Counted from the stretch's first letter, positions 11,001 through 20,402 are shown. The stretch: DNA of 20,734 nt from Stramenopiles sp. TOSAG23-2 (GCA_900128395.1 LT649399.1:7750-28483), one strand, 5' to 3'. Notes: a model not told the origin generated them from the sequence alone. A program made the numbers and translations.

Positions 11001-11926
11001 AACAATGGGGCAGTATAGAGAATTACTTTTTAGAACGCGCTAGGTTTATACATAATCAAATGGTAAAGGATCATAACCGTATCAATACCGGCTCAACAGC
11101 TTCTATCGTTTCTTTAGAACATATTCACAAGCAAATGAAAAATAATTTCACCCGCAGTTTGGCGGGGTATTGCGTCGTTTCATATTTATTAGGAGTTGGT
11201 GATCGTCACCGTCATAATATTATGTTAACGCATACAGGAAAAATATTTAATATTGATTTTGGGTGGTGTCTTGGTCAAGATCCTAAACCATTTCAACCAG
11301 CATTACGCCTTGATGACTTTTTAATTGCTGGACTTGGTGGTAAAGGTTCCAATCGTTACCATACGTTTATTAATTTAGCCAATCAAGCGTACAACAAATT
11401 AAGGCGACACGTCAGTACATTCACAACGCTGCTCTTACCCTTAACTAGTGATTATGGATATTATGGTGGCAAAGATTCTCTTGATAGTAAAAAGTTACTA
11501 GAGCATATGTATTGGCGTTATTTGCCAGGTACACATGATGAAGAAGCATCTGCTATATTTCCACGAAAGTTAAATGGTGAATACGATGGAGCAGGAATAC
11601 AGAAAGTAGCTCAGGCTGTTAGTGATGCTGTACATACAGAAGTACATTCACAAAGTTTACAAAAAGTTGGACGTGCAGCCGTAAATGGTGTAACTGGCGG
11701 AGTGCATTTTGTGTATAAAACTTTAGAATCTGCAACTATCCCAGCAACGAATGTGATTGCTGATCTTGCGTCTGCAGCTTTTGAAAAAATTCTTCGAAAT
11801 GGTGATGGCGAGGTTGATGGAAAGAGTAATGAAAATGATGAAGAATTTAGTACATCGATAGACAAAGATGATGATTGGGAGTTTGTTGAAATGGATGAAG
11901 ATGAGGCCCCAGTCGATGAAATCTAA
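8078..11926 (+). CDS. FYVE-domain PI 3-kinase (class III/Vps34-like catalytic core)
   Basis: 1282-residue lipid kinase expected to phosphorylate phosphatidylinositol at position 3 on endosomal membranes. Residues 1-265 are low-complexity, rich in Asn, Ser and Lys, with long Asn runs. A FYVE zinc finger lies at about 272-355: WQPD (272), CAKC, GKHHCRRCGRIFC, CANCC and RVCTDC (345), with an extended spacer before RVC. The PI3K helical domain begins at about 419 (KKQRELLWANRH, LMKSVNWNNP). It is split by a long Lys/Ser-rich insertion with a Cys cluster (551-569) and resumes after about 690 (PSMVQCLQDRHSPTMSALSAFLFQR). The kinase domain has KTDDMRTDQ (907), catalytic GVGDRHRHN (D1042), IDFG (D1060), and the activation loop LGQDPKPFQPALRL...GLGGKGSNRY. 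That loop resembles Vps34 (class III) rather than PI4K or mTOR-type kinases. No C2 or Ras-binding domain is seen. The tail (1150-1282) is unassigned and ends acidic. FYVE domains bind PI3P, so the enzyme may bind its own product. Confidence 0.92.
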   Translation: MNEEKKNGNINEKSAMSHYQNSIINNNSSLNNSNYGNNSSLLRVSSRLSSDSSQSFQRNDVMSMSVIIDNSSRRKKNNTNKNKSRLSINNNHNSNNSNNNNNNNNNNNNHISASSLAYGGGGYNTNMATKGNKNTRNYNGINRKNHIFNNSSNNAGSMKQSSNLKKLNIEKNRYDQMNMTGLKIINKPNNNNNNVDNFDNIHGKKMNILYTGGRNRSNTTGMMPNNNNNNREPGNGGTFHGRKQRSMSIANHGTSPKTGMSRRICLRSRSTWQPDETAEYCAKCEAKFSGWITSGKHHCRRCGRIFCANCCNLFVKLPDDWRAHSMTSHSWNIIPSLSYQTNNDRVCTDCHDNFKLVQENPRVQLYLKVLRLCMLTGFIELPWLWSCVDQWMGKYWRAASDELKSQLRVLQYELPTHVYTKKQRELLWANRHVLAGHSAWLLPLMKSVNWNNPRDVKDAEALLKMRPSDLKNFSKGFATKVKFKRKRGAQLGSKVSSVSVPWKHLDDENISCKLAMVDDESEETKTGKTKTKSSSTSSSSKKKYKDQQDYCYAQVDCLQCMCTRHCKSHIMPAHAIQLLSAWQAKGTKSAYFSSSKEFDSLTKEIEYMEKFLNALQNCRNKKKYASRMLQIKSKILKKKRFKLQLEKKQLFHCNRINPLPESCRKIIVRSFKNVKEKELLCYLPSMVQCLQDRHSPTMSALSAFLFQRTINETQLRNDLYWGLLSIGSESMNTSSNQTSKMNCQSIRETLCNHLPKDKREELTRGFELVTILSSVPTELEGKTLSEYLRTCVEGQGVFNERPVVEETAWGSSLLVSNASSTDSGFGGSSNSINMSSSGNHGDIQHYLEQKQNQTKKNAVSIAVPVAPHKKVTSILYDTAKRMTSAERPYVVQMQNDQTKDKTTVAFKTDDMRTDQILLNCIRLMDIILKRELGRKNGDYKLTTYRVLPTSSRAGLVEFVDNAEVLEDIINDPKGKQWGSIENYFLERARFIHNQMVKDHNRINTGSTASIVSLEHIHKQMKNNFTRSLAGYCVVSYLLGVGDRHRHNIMLTHTGKIFNIDFGWCLGQDPKPFQPALRLDDFLIAGLGGKGSNRYHTFINLANQAYNKLRRHVSTFTTLLLPLTSDYGYYGGKDSLDSKKLLEHMYWRYLPGTHDEEASAIFPRKLNGEYDGAGIQKVAQAVSDAVHTEVHSQSLQKVGRAAVNGVTGGVHFVYKTLESATIPATNVIADLASAAFEKILRNGDGEVDGKSNENDEEFSTSIDKDDDWEFVEMDEDEAPVDEI

Positions 11927-12596
11927 CATAGAGGGAAATGATTAGAGAGGATCTCTCTAGAAATGATGAAAATGGAGATTTTTTGTAAAAATATATTTTG
12001 ATAGTCGTCTAACAAAAATGCATGTGTGAAAAAAAAAAACACATACAAAAAATGTAAATATATACAGAGACTATCATATACTGTATAATGTAATTATATT
12101 ATACGAAGTATCATATATACTTCGTACGAATCGTATATTATATATAAATAAGAGAATTTTTTATATACAAGTACGAGTTTGTATGATACATATTGCAAAT
12201 ATTTAAACGATTAAAAAAAATAAAAAAAAATTTAAAAAAAAAAGAGTGTTGAAATAGGGGGACATATTATTATTTTATGATAAAATATTTTGGTATGATA
12301 CCAGGTATGTTGCGTATCATACTATTAATATTACCAGGTACCACCGGTGGTAATACGCGAATAGCATATTTTAAAATATATAACACCATCATAAAAAAAT
12401 ATTAAATTTTTATATATATACGTACAGGTACGAAGTAAATATTTGTACGACAAGTAATATTATTATATCCGTATGATATACATATATATTTTAAAATGTA
12501 CGAACGTATTGATACAAACACACACACACTTAATCATTATAATTAACATAATCTCTCCCTTTTTATATTTTATCTTTCCTTTCATAAACAAACCAT
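11927..12596. other. Convergent 3' region with clustered palindromes
   Basis: Sequence between the stops of the PI 3-kinase and the tyrosyl-tRNA synthetase, very AT-rich with A-runs near 12209-12243. It contains an inverted repeat TACGAAGTAT-CATAT-ATACTTCGTA (12102-12126). A close series of palindromes follows: TATTTTAT-G-ATAAAATA (12271-12287), TGGTAT-G-ATACCA (12291-12303), GTATGATAC (12293-12301) paired with GTATCATAC (12314-12322), and ACCACCGGTGGT (12340-12351) inside TATTACC...GGTAATA. No coding or tRNA signal is visible. Both genes' 3' UTRs should lie here. Confidence 0.55.
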
Positions 12597-14240
12597 TTAT
12601 GACATTTGTACATTAGTTAATGAGGCTACTTTTAAATTTTCTCCATTAACTTGCAACGGTTCACCATTGTATGATGCTGTACAATCATCAGAAATTTTCA
12701 AATCTTTAACAATCTTGGACCATGGATCATTTCCATTTGATTTAATTTTGATTTTGTTTTTTGGTGTTGGATCAGGTAAACTTTGCACTTTAACAATATC
12801 CCCAGGTTTAGCACTTGCAGGTACATCAATTAATTCCAATTTTGTACCATCTTCACTCTTTGCAGCCATTACCATACCATTCGAAGGAAATCCTGCCATT
12901 TTACGTGGTTGTAAATTTAAAACTACTAAAACCATGCGATCTTGCAAATCTTCTAATTTACAATATTTACGTAAACCAGAGGCAACTTGCCTTGGTGTAT
13001 CTTCCCCAACATCAATTTCTTCACAAAACAATGTATCACTTTCTGGATGTTCCCATACTTTAGTAATACGGCCTACCTTTAAATTCACCTGGCAAAATGG
13101 TGGCACGTCGATTTTACCTTTTTTTGGTTTTCCACCTTTTTTCTTTTGCTTTTTCTCAGGTGGATATCCTTTTGCAATAATACTACGTACTTCATCCGTA
13201 TCCAATTCTTTTCGAATTGGTTCCAACATATTGTTGATTGCATCTGTAACACCGATTTTCAAATCAGCAGGGAATAATGATTCATCAGCATATGCTTTTT
13301 CTAGGTCAGCATATGTATCAAATGATATATCACCACCCCACTTCTCAAGCCTCTTAATAACAAATGGTTTACCGTTCAGCAATTTAAATGCTACAATTCT
13401 GCAAAATGCTAACAAGCCATTGCCCTCAACCTTACCCGGTTCACACCATGCCATGTTTACTTTCTTCTTCACTTGTTTGGCAGGTTCTCTAACATCAATC
13501 TTTGCATTTGATGATGCACTCATTTTGCCGCCATCACCACCCGATGGTTTTTGAAACCCTGGTACCATTGGGTTCATAATATGAATTCTTTTTTTATATC
13601 CAAGTTTTGGTAAAAATTCTTCTGCGTAAACGAAAATTTTACGTTGATCTACACCACCAAATTGTGCATCAACGTCCAAGTATTCTTCATCTAAAGCTTG
13701 TAAGCCTGGATACAACAAACCACTTAAAGGTGCGCTTGCACTTTGCTTAACAACTTCTGCACCAGCTTTTTTCGCTTGCTTCTCTGACACAATGGAACTA
13801 AGCTTGTAAACATCCAAAGTGTATTTTTCACTTAACTGGAAAGTAGTACCACGTACAAACTTCAATTTATCGAGATTAACACCTCGACTTTTTAACATAG
13901 CTTTGATAACTTTTTCATAGTATTGTACACGTGATTCCAATTGCTCCCATGTAGATTTCATATTATCTAAGAATGCATGTAAATCAGCAAATAAAATAGT
14001 GACTTCACAACCAGCTTCAAGAAAATCAGCCAACTTCATAATTGGAACAAAATAACCTATGTGTGGCATGCCTGTGGTAGCAGTACCCCAATACAATTTT
14101 AAATCACGTTTCTTTAAAATTTCTCTCATCTTTGCCTCACCAATAACTTCTTGTATATTTTCTTTAATAAGCGCAACTTTTTTATCAACATCCGCGTCGG
14201 ATACAGACAACATTGCCATTTCATCAGTAACACTAGCCAT
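12597..14240 (-). CDS. YARS: Tyrosyl-tRNA synthetase with C-terminal EMAPII-like domain
   Basis: 547-residue cytosolic class I synthetase that charges tRNA-Tyr, TAA stop. Residues 50-345 form the catalytic and anticodon-binding core, closely matching animal and fungal Tyr[17 protein letters not shown] (HIGH-type motif at 60-63), [60 protein letters not shown] and the KMSKS-type motif KMSAS (239-243). A Gly-rich insertion (KPSGGDGG) precedes KMSAS. A Lys-rich linker (363-377) leads to an EMAPII/Arc1p/MetRS-type tRNA-binding OB domain at about 380-547 ([48 protein letters not shown]), followed by the EMAPII-specific extension ([16 protein letters not shown]). Human TyrRS has the same layout, while yeast and plant enzymes lack the domain. 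The ELR tripeptide of the human enzyme reads ESR here. The gene starts about 540 bp from the divergent SAC3-family gene. Confidence 0.96.
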   Translation of the reverse strand: MASVTDEMAMLSVSDADVDKKVALIKENIQEVIGEAKMREILKKRDLKLYWGTATTGMPHIGYFVPIMKLADFLEAGCEVTILFADLHAFLDNMKSTWEQLESRVQYYEKVIKAMLKSRGVNLDKLKFVRGTTFQLSEKYTLDVYKLSSIVSEKQAKKAGAEVVKQSASAPLSGLLYPGLQALDEEYLDVDAQFGGVDQRKIFVYAEEFLPKLGYKKRIHIMNPMVPGFQKPSGGDGGKMSASSNAKIDVREPAKQVKKKVNMAWCEPGKVEGNGLLAFCRIVAFKLLNGKPFVIKRLEKWGGDISFDTYADLEKAYADESLFPADLKIGVTDAINNMLEPIRKELDTDEVRSIIAKGYPPEKKQKKKGGKPKKGKIDVPPFCQVNLKVGRITKVWEHPESDTLFCEEIDVGEDTPRQVASGLRKYCKLEDLQDRMVLVVLNLQPRKMAGFPSNGMVMAAKSEDGTKLELIDVPASAKPGDIVKVQSLPDPTPKNKIKIKSNGNDPWSKIVKDLKISDDCTASYNGEPLQVNGENLKVASLTNVQMS

Positions 14241-14780
14241 TTTTTACTATATAAATATTTTTATATGTTCGTATATGTAATTTTACGTATAGATATGTCG
14301 TTGTTTGCGTATATATCTATATCTATATCTATATCTATATATATGTGTGTATGTGTGTGTATATTGTATTGTCTATTTTTTAGTGAATCAATTTATGATG
14401 TGCACGACGTGTGGTGATGGTTAATTGGTTTTTTGTTGTTTTTTTCGATTTTTTTGTTGTTGTTTGTTGTTGTGGTGAAATTGATGTGATGACATCCAGG
14501 CCTTTTTATATTATATCATAGGCGAGACAGTAGCACACTACTATATGATATTCGTACTTGGTGTTTATAAGGTGGTTAGTGTAATAAAAGTTGTTGTTGT
14601 GTTGGTTGAAAAAAAATAGTGATGGGTGCATGGATATGGATGAAGAAGAATTTGAATTGAAAAATTATATATATAAAATGCTTTTTAAAATATTAGGTAT
14701 ATGTGCATACATGTATGTACATTGCCATACGTTTGGATATACATATATAAATATAAATATATATACACTAGACAACCAAG
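14241..14780. promoter_or_regulatory. Divergent promoter region, TyrRS and SAC3
   Basis: 540 bp between two divergent start codons, expected to contain both promoters. It holds a TATC/TATATC microsatellite at about 14308-14342, a TG/TATG run after it (to about 14363), and a T/GTT-rich tract at about 14425-14475. Small open frames here are short and repetitive and are not called as genes. No specific regulatory motif can be supported. Confidence 0.45.
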
Positions 14781-17700
14781 ATGAGTAACCCATTTCAACA
14801 AGGTGGTGGTGCTTTTGGTGGCAATTTTGGTGGGACCACATTTGGCGGGACCACATTTGGTGGTGGTGGAGGAAATAATAATAAGAAGAATTTTAATAAG
14901 AATAAAAAGAAACAACAACAACAAAAGAAGAAGAAGAACAAAAATTCTCCTCCTCCATTTAGTGGTAAAAAAAAATATAATAAAACAATTTTTGGTGGTG
15001 GTCCATCAGTTTTTGGCGGTGGTGGCGGTGATAATGGCGGTAGTGATGGTGGAGGAGGTTTTCAATCTTCCGTTTTTGGTAATAAAAAGAAAAATAATAA
15101 ATCAAAAAATTTTAAAAATACAAAGAATAATAATAATAATAATAATAATGATAATAAAACTTTTGGTGGTGGTGGTGGTAGTACTACGGCGTTTGGTGGT
15201 GGTTCCAGCAAGAACACTTTTGGAGGTGATAGTAACACAAGTTTTGACAATAACAGTGGTGGAATATTTGGGAATAAGAAAAAAAAGAAAACATCAAAAA
15301 AATTCAATGTTAAAGATAACAACAAAGGCAGTACATTAAATCCCTTTGCGGCTACATTTACACCCTCTTCATCTATGGCGATGGAAACAGATGGTGGTGC
15401 TGCTGCTTTTCCTGCCGCTAAGAATTGGTCTAAAACGAAAGTTTGTAGATATGATCCTAATTGCACACGGGCCGATTGTACATTTGCGCATCCGAAAAGA
15501 GATGCTGGTGGTGGAAGTGGTAAGAAAACAAAAAAGAAAAATGCTCAAATCTGTCGATATGATCCAAATTGTACGCGTCCTGATTGTAAGTTTCTTCATC
15601 CTAGTCGTGATGGTGGAGCTGATAATGATAATAATAATAAGAAAAATAAAAAGACAAAAGATTCAAAACAAGAAAATCACGCCAACCCATTCAATAACGA
15701 TGATGATTTTTCTATGCAGAATCTAAGAGAGGAGGATTATGTTGACGATTTTGACGATGGTGGTGATGATGGAGAAGATGGTTATGATGATGAAGATGGA
15801 GAGGAAGAAGAAGATGATGATGGAGAAGAATATAGCGATGATGAAGATGATGGTGGAGAAGAATATAGCGATGAAGAAGATGGGGAAGAAGAGGATGGTG
15901 AGGACGAAGAAGAGGAGGAGGAGGAGGAGGAAGATGATGCAGAAGAGGAAGATGATGATGATGAAGAAGAAGAAGGTAAAAGATCCACAGTTGATCGAAC
16001 TGGCGTACCTGACTGGCTACCAGATTCAGAGGTTGCACTATACCGTCGTACAATATCAAAGCCACCGTCCTTCTCTGGAAAGAAAAAATCTCCTCCTTCC
16101 AGCAGTAGCACCCAGTTTAAATCAAAAAGTAAGCCTTTCAAAAAAACAAAAGGTACCAACAACGATATGTCCTCAAAGTCTTTTCCTTCTTTATCATCAT
16201 CAAACAAAAACGAGAATAATAATAATGGTGGTGGCTTTAAGAAAAATAAGATACCAAAAAAATCATTTCCAAAACAAATTGCAAATAAGTCATTGCTAAA
16301 ATCAACAAATACAAATAAAAGGCGCTTGGAAAACCCGACAATTGAAACAAATATTGACAGTGCCATTATAGGAATATGTACAGAGATGTGCCCATTTAAA
16401 GAACGCCAACTTCGTGTCGAACAGAATGATGTCCCACTTCTTGAGCAGGAGCATCCATCACGACCTGGATGGACCGATGAAATGATGATGGTTAAAGCTT
16501 TGAAAAGATCTTCTCAAGCGACAGAATTGAACGTACCGAAATTATGTAGAACACCTAAAACTTTATGGGAATCATGGAATTATATGAAAAATAATATATT
16601 AGATATTGATTTAGATGGAGCAGACCAGCGCTTTATAGATTCTGATTTAATTCCTGGGAAGCAGGATCGTGCGAATCTTAAGAATATACATGAATACATG
16701 TGGGATAGAACCAAAATGATTGCAAAGGATTTTTCAATGCAAGGAATTACATTAGGTAATTCACATCCGATGGCTACAGCATTTTTCGAGGAATGCGCTA
16801 GATACCATATATGGGTAGAGTACGAAAAAGAAAAAAGTCACAATTTAAATAGTCGTAATTTGAATGAGAGGTTAAAAACTTTAAACGAGTTCTACGATAG
16901 AGATTATGAAAAAGGAAAAGTAAACCTGAATGAAGCAGAATTTCGCGCATATTATATTTTACAACATGTAGGCAATACAGATAAAGCAGAAATACCTGGG
17001 TATTTGCGAGACTTATCGACGAGACCAGAAATTTTAAACGCTCCCATAATGCAAGAAGCGTTGAAAATTTGGGTTGCGTGGAAAAGAAACGATTATCAAG
17101 GTTTTTTTTCTATATTAAAAGCAAGTATACATGTTTTAGTTTGCTGCCAAGCCTTTCAATATGTCGGTTACATGCGTTATACTGCATTGCAAACGATACA
17201 TCGTGTTAATAAGGGTCCAAAACAGGGATTATATTTTCCGTTACATGATTTAGTAGGATTATTAGGCTTTGATAATGTGCAGGTAGCGGAAGAAGTCTGC
17301 ATTGAATTTGGATTAACAGTTGCAAAAACTAATGCTGGCGCACCATGTGTTATTTTAAAAAAAGACAATCGTCCTGTACAACCTGATGCAATCAAAAAAC
17401 GACGAAACGAAACACTTGTCGATAGCAAACGTGGTGCTAAAGGTGGTAGAACTCGCATTTCTGTCATTGAAGGAGATGAACCAAATAGAACATTTAAAGC
17501 CTTGCCTACTGCAGCGTCGATTGCTCCAACCAATAGTATTACCAGCACAACGACGACTTCTGATACAACCATACCTGATATTTCTACTACCACGGCAAAT
17601 AATAAAGCAGAAATGATACGCAGAGAAAAGGCATTGCAATTGAAAGAAGCAATAAGATTAAAAAAAGAGGCCATGAGCAAGAAAATTGAATTGCAGCAAC

Positions 17701-20402
17701 AACGATTAAAAGAAAAGGAGCTGGCGAGACAATTAGAAAAAGAAAAGATAAGAAAACAAGCAGAAGCGAAAGCAGAGGAGAAGCGCTTGAGGGAAGCAGA
17801 GAGGCGCCGACAAATGGAATTGGTAGCGGCGGAAGCAGAGAGACAACAAAAGATTCAGAAGCAATTATTGCAAAAACAACAAGAAACACTACGAAAACAA
17901 CAGGAGCGTCAAAAACTTCTCCAGGAGCAAAAAGCAAATCAACTTGCAGCTGAGCAACAAAGAGAAAAAAGAATAGCATTAGAAGCAAAGTTGACTAAAG
18001 AATACAAAGATATAATATCTGATTTTAAAGAAAAATACACACAAACAAAAGTGGTTGAACAAAAAATGAAGTATCAATTAAACAAGACGAACATGACGAT
18101 ACTAAATGGGTATAATATTTCCAATGATATCGATGTTTACAATGATGCAATCCAGAATCTCAATAATCTAAAAAGCAGTTATGGTGTCCTCTTAAAAATG
18201 TTGCAAACCGCCGTAAGCATCACTAAAAACCAAGCTACAATTATGTTGGAAAATAATCTTGGCCAGCAAGTGTCTGAATTTAGAAGTACGTATGACACAA
18301 TTTATATCAGTAAGATAAATAGTGATGGAGAAAATATTTTGCATAAAGCCGAGAAGATGCTTGATACTCTAAAATTAAAAGTTGTAGAGATAAAACGTAA
18401 CAAAGCGGAAATTAGATTGACTAAATTATATTTCCGTTTTCATAAATGGAAGTGTATTGCCAGAGCAAAGTATGATCCTCGTGCTCTTGAAATGAGAGAG
18501 AAAAGGTTTTCTTTTGCGATATCAAAAGAAGTCATCCCGATGTCTCCCTTGTTTGGTGGAAACAATTCTCACCAGAAGAAAAGACGAGCAAAATCGCGTG
18601 AGCACGAAAATATATTAAACAATAGCAAATATTGGAGCGAACTAGATGTGTGGAATCTATTCCCAAAAGATTCCATGTTAAAGGGTACTGGTAGTAACAA
18701 TAACAACACACACCGATGGAAACTTGTTCTAATTGTAGATGATTTGCTCAAAATGATGGCAACATATAGGCCTAAGATGGCATGGATACAGCGTTGGGTT
18801 GTACGAAAATTGTCAAAAGGAAATGTTGATAAATATGATTCTAGTGTCTCGAGAATCTTGTCATCATATAAAGTTTCAATCTCGACTGATGATGCCAAAA
18901 ATAACTCATTAGAAGACGATTTTGATAATAGTATTCATAATAATTTTGATGAACATTTTTTACGCGTTTGCATACGATCAGTATGTGTATCTGACAAAAA
19001 AATCAGTGATAGTGATATGAAAAACACATTTGCTGGAGCACATAGTTTATTGTTCTTGGTATTGCTTGAAAATAATCAACTTTCAGATCACGATAAAATG
19101 CGATTGGAAACGATGCTTAAATCTATTAGAGACAATGCCAATTTATCTTTATTGATAGTATTTGTATCACCAAATCTGAAGAGTACGGACGAAGAGAAAT
19201 TAAATACCTTCATATCTCATATAAAACAACAAGTAGAAGCAGTTGTACTTCAATCAAATAAAATAAAAGACGTGAAAGTTTTGCCGATAGAAAATGAGAT
19301 ATTATCACCTATGGAAAATAATAACAAACATAAAAGATATAAGTGGGATACAGGTGCGGCAGTATCAGTTGTCGAACATTTATCAGAAAATTATTTGATA
19401 AATGGAATACGGTGGTTATTGAAAATGAGACCGGTATGCCCTAAATTGAAAAAAAGTTTATTGAAAGACGTTGTTGAAGAGTGGGCATCATTTTTGCCAC
19501 TAACGAATGAAAGTTTTAAACCAATTGAAATGATCCGCAACTTCAATGTTTTATTGGCCACTACAGCATATTTGTTAACTCAAAGCACATTTCAAAAATT
19601 ACCCACTAGTGAAATTGCACCCGAGTTCATTAATAACAATTTGAAAAGTTATGAAGATAATGGCGATGATAGCAACAGAAGCAATGATAAAAACGATTGG
19701 CATTTAAATTGGAATTCAAAAGCACGATTCCAACGGATAAAGCAGCTGCTGCATGCTTCTATGCTACAAAAGTTCCCAGCCAACGAACGGCAAAATGACA
19801 GTGAAATTACTCGTTCACTCCCGTTTTTTGAATCATATAGAAATACTTTTATAAAATATGTATCGGATTTAGGGCATGGTAGAGACGTTCTGCTTCGATT
19901 GCATGAACTTTTTAATTTTGCAAGGACATATACTAATAATGATATTGTAACTATTCCATGGAGGTCTATCATGGATGTGATAATCAATGCACAAATCGGT
20001 AGATTAAACGAATATGTGGTGTTTCCTTCAGATGTGGATAATTACAATTTCATTTGTCAAGCTATGTGTCAAGTACGATCCACGATGGCATCCTCCCATG
20101 ATATGAACGTGGAAAATGTGCCACTGAAATGTGTTTTACGAGTAGAACAGTTATTATTAGCAGGTGTGTCCAATAATACAAATATATCTGATAATAATAA
20201 TCCTGTACAACGAAAAAAAAGCTTCAGAAAAAGACGTAGAGAGAATGATGAAAACTATTTAGAAGATGATGTCCCACTTGAAAGGGCCTTCAAACGTTCT
20301 CGTTTTCAAGAAATCGATCAATTGTTTACAAACGAAAAAGAGAAATCAAATGCGTTTGAAGCTGAATTGATGAACATGCTAAAAGATGGAGAGCATTTTT
20401 AG
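14781..20402 (+). CDS. SAC3: SAC3/GANP-family mRNA-export protein with FG repeats and CCCH fingers
   Basis: 1873-residue TREX-2-type scaffold, which in known systems links transcription and mRNA to the nuclear pore. Residues 1-165 have eleven FG dipeptides (AFGG, NFGG, TFGG, IFGG, VFGG) among Gly, Asn and Lys tracts, like FG nucleoporins and the N terminus of human GANP. Two Nab2/ZC3H14-like fingers with C-x5-C-x4-C-x3-H spacing follow: CRYDPNCTRADCTFAH (222-237) and CRYDPNCTRPDCKFLH (258-273). Residues 320-398 are nearly all Asp/Glu, then a basic Ser-rich linker. The SAC3/GANP domain is at about 530-865 (IIGICTEMCPFKERQLR, C537; YMWDRTKMIAKDFSMQG; YLRDLSTRPEI). Residues 940-1090 are a Gln/Glu/Lys/Arg coiled coil. 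A region with WKCIARAKYDPRALEMREKR, seen near the end of GANP homologues, follows it. The C-terminal 550 residues show alternating hydrophobic strands (LLFLVLLENN, LSLLIVFVSPN) and may match the GANP C-terminal region. A basic segment near 1812 (KRRREND) could be a nuclear signal. Stop is TAG. Confidence 0.93.
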   Translation: MSNPFQQGGGAFGGNFGGTTFGGTTFGGGGGNNNKKNFNKNKKKQQQQKKKKNKNSPPPFSGKKKYNKTIFGGGPSVFGGGGGDNGGSDGGGGFQSSVFGNKKKNNKSKNFKNTKNNNNNNNNDNKTFGGGGGSTTAFGGGSSKNTFGGDSNTSFDNNSGGIFGNKKKKKTSKKFNVKDNNKGSTLNPFAATFTPSSSMAMETDGGAAAFPAAKNWSKTKVCRYDPNCTRADCTFAHPKRDAGGGSGKKTKKKNAQICRYDPNCTRPDCKFLHPSRDGGADNDNNNKKNKKTKDSKQENHANPFNNDDDFSMQNLREEDYVDDFDDGGDDGEDGYDDEDGEEEEDDDGEEYSDDEDDGGEEYSDEEDGEEEDGEDEEEEEEEEEDDAEEEDDDDEEEEGKRSTVDRTGVPDWLPDSEVALYRRTISKPPSFSGKKKSPPSSSSTQFKSKSKPFKKTKGTNNDMSSKSFPSLSSSNKNENNNNGGGFKKNKIPKKSFPKQIANKSLLKSTNTNKRRLENPTIETNIDSAIIGICTEMCPFKERQLRVEQNDVPLLEQEHPSRPGWTDEMMMVKALKRSSQATELNVPKLCRTPKTLWESWNYMKNNILDIDLDGADQRFIDSDLIPGKQDRANLKNIHEYMWDRTKMIAKDFSMQGITLGNSHPMATAFFEECARYHIWVEYEKEKSHNLNSRNLNERLKTLNEFYDRDYEKGKVNLNEAEFRAYYILQHVGNTDKAEIPGYLRDLSTRPEILNAPIMQEALKIWVAWKRNDYQGFFSILKASIHVLVCCQAFQYVGYMRYTALQTIHRVNKGPKQGLYFPLHDLVGLLGFDNVQVAEEVCIEFGLTVAKTNAGAPCVILKKDNRPVQPDAIKKRRNETLVDSKRGAKGGRTRISVIEGDEPNRTFKALPTAASIAPTNSITSTTTTSDTTIPDISTTTANNKAEMIRREKALQLKEAIRLKKEAMSKKIELQQQRLKEKELARQLEKEKIRKQAEAKAEEKRLREAERRRQMELVAAEAERQQKIQKQLLQKQQETLRKQQERQKLLQEQKANQLAAEQQREKRIALEAKLTKEYKDIISDFKEKYTQTKVVEQKMKYQLNKTNMTILNGYNISNDIDVYNDAIQNLNNLKSSYGVLLKMLQTAVSITKNQATIMLENNLGQQVSEFRSTYDTIYISKINSDGENILHKAEKMLDTLKLKVVEIKRNKAEIRLTKLYFRFHKWKCIARAKYDPRALEMREKRFSFAISKEVIPMSPLFGGNNSHQKKRRAKSREHENILNNSKYWSELDVWNLFPKDSMLKGTGSNNNNTHRWKLVLIVDDLLKMMATYRPKMAWIQRWVVRKLSKGNVDKYDSSVSRILSSYKVSISTDDAKNNSLEDDFDNSIHNNFDEHFLRVCIRSVCVSDKKISDSDMKNTFAGAHSLLFLVLLENNQLSDHDKMRLETMLKSIRDNANLSLLIVFVSPNLKSTDEEKLNTFISHIKQQVEAVVLQSNKIKDVKVLPIENEILSPMENNNKHKRYKWDTGAAVSVVEHLSENYLINGIRWLLKMRPVCPKLKKSLLKDVVEEWASFLPLTNESFKPIEMIRNFNVLLATTAYLLTQSTFQKLPTSEIAPEFINNNLKSYEDNGDDSNRSNDKNDWHLNWNSKARFQRIKQLLHASMLQKFPANERQNDSEITRSLPFFESYRNTFIKYVSDLGHGRDVLLRLHELFNFARTYTNNDIVTIPWRSIMDVIINAQIGRLNEYVVFPSDVDNYNFICQAMCQVRSTMASSHDMNVENVPLKCVLRVEQLLLAGVSNNTNISDNNNPVQRKKSFRKRRRENDENYLEDDVPLERAFKRSRFQEIDQLFTNEKEKSNAFEAELMNMLKDGEHF

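Noticed and set aside
12101-12127. Resemblance to a loxP-type recombination site (ACGAAGTAT and ATACTTCGT arms)
   Set aside because: The arms are in the opposite order to loxP, the spacer is 5 bp, and no recombinase gene is present. Shared words are best explained by the recurring 3'-flank element.
12667-13554. 295-codon plus-strand frame opposite TyrRS
   Set aside because: Antisense shadow of a strongly conserved synthetase. Its length follows from the codon bias of the true gene.
14300-14365. Telomere-like or promoter repeat in the TyrRS/SAC3 spacer
   Set aside because: It is a plain TATC/TATATC and TG microsatellite with no telomeric unit. A single TTAGGG-like word elsewhere (near 1737) is also isolated.
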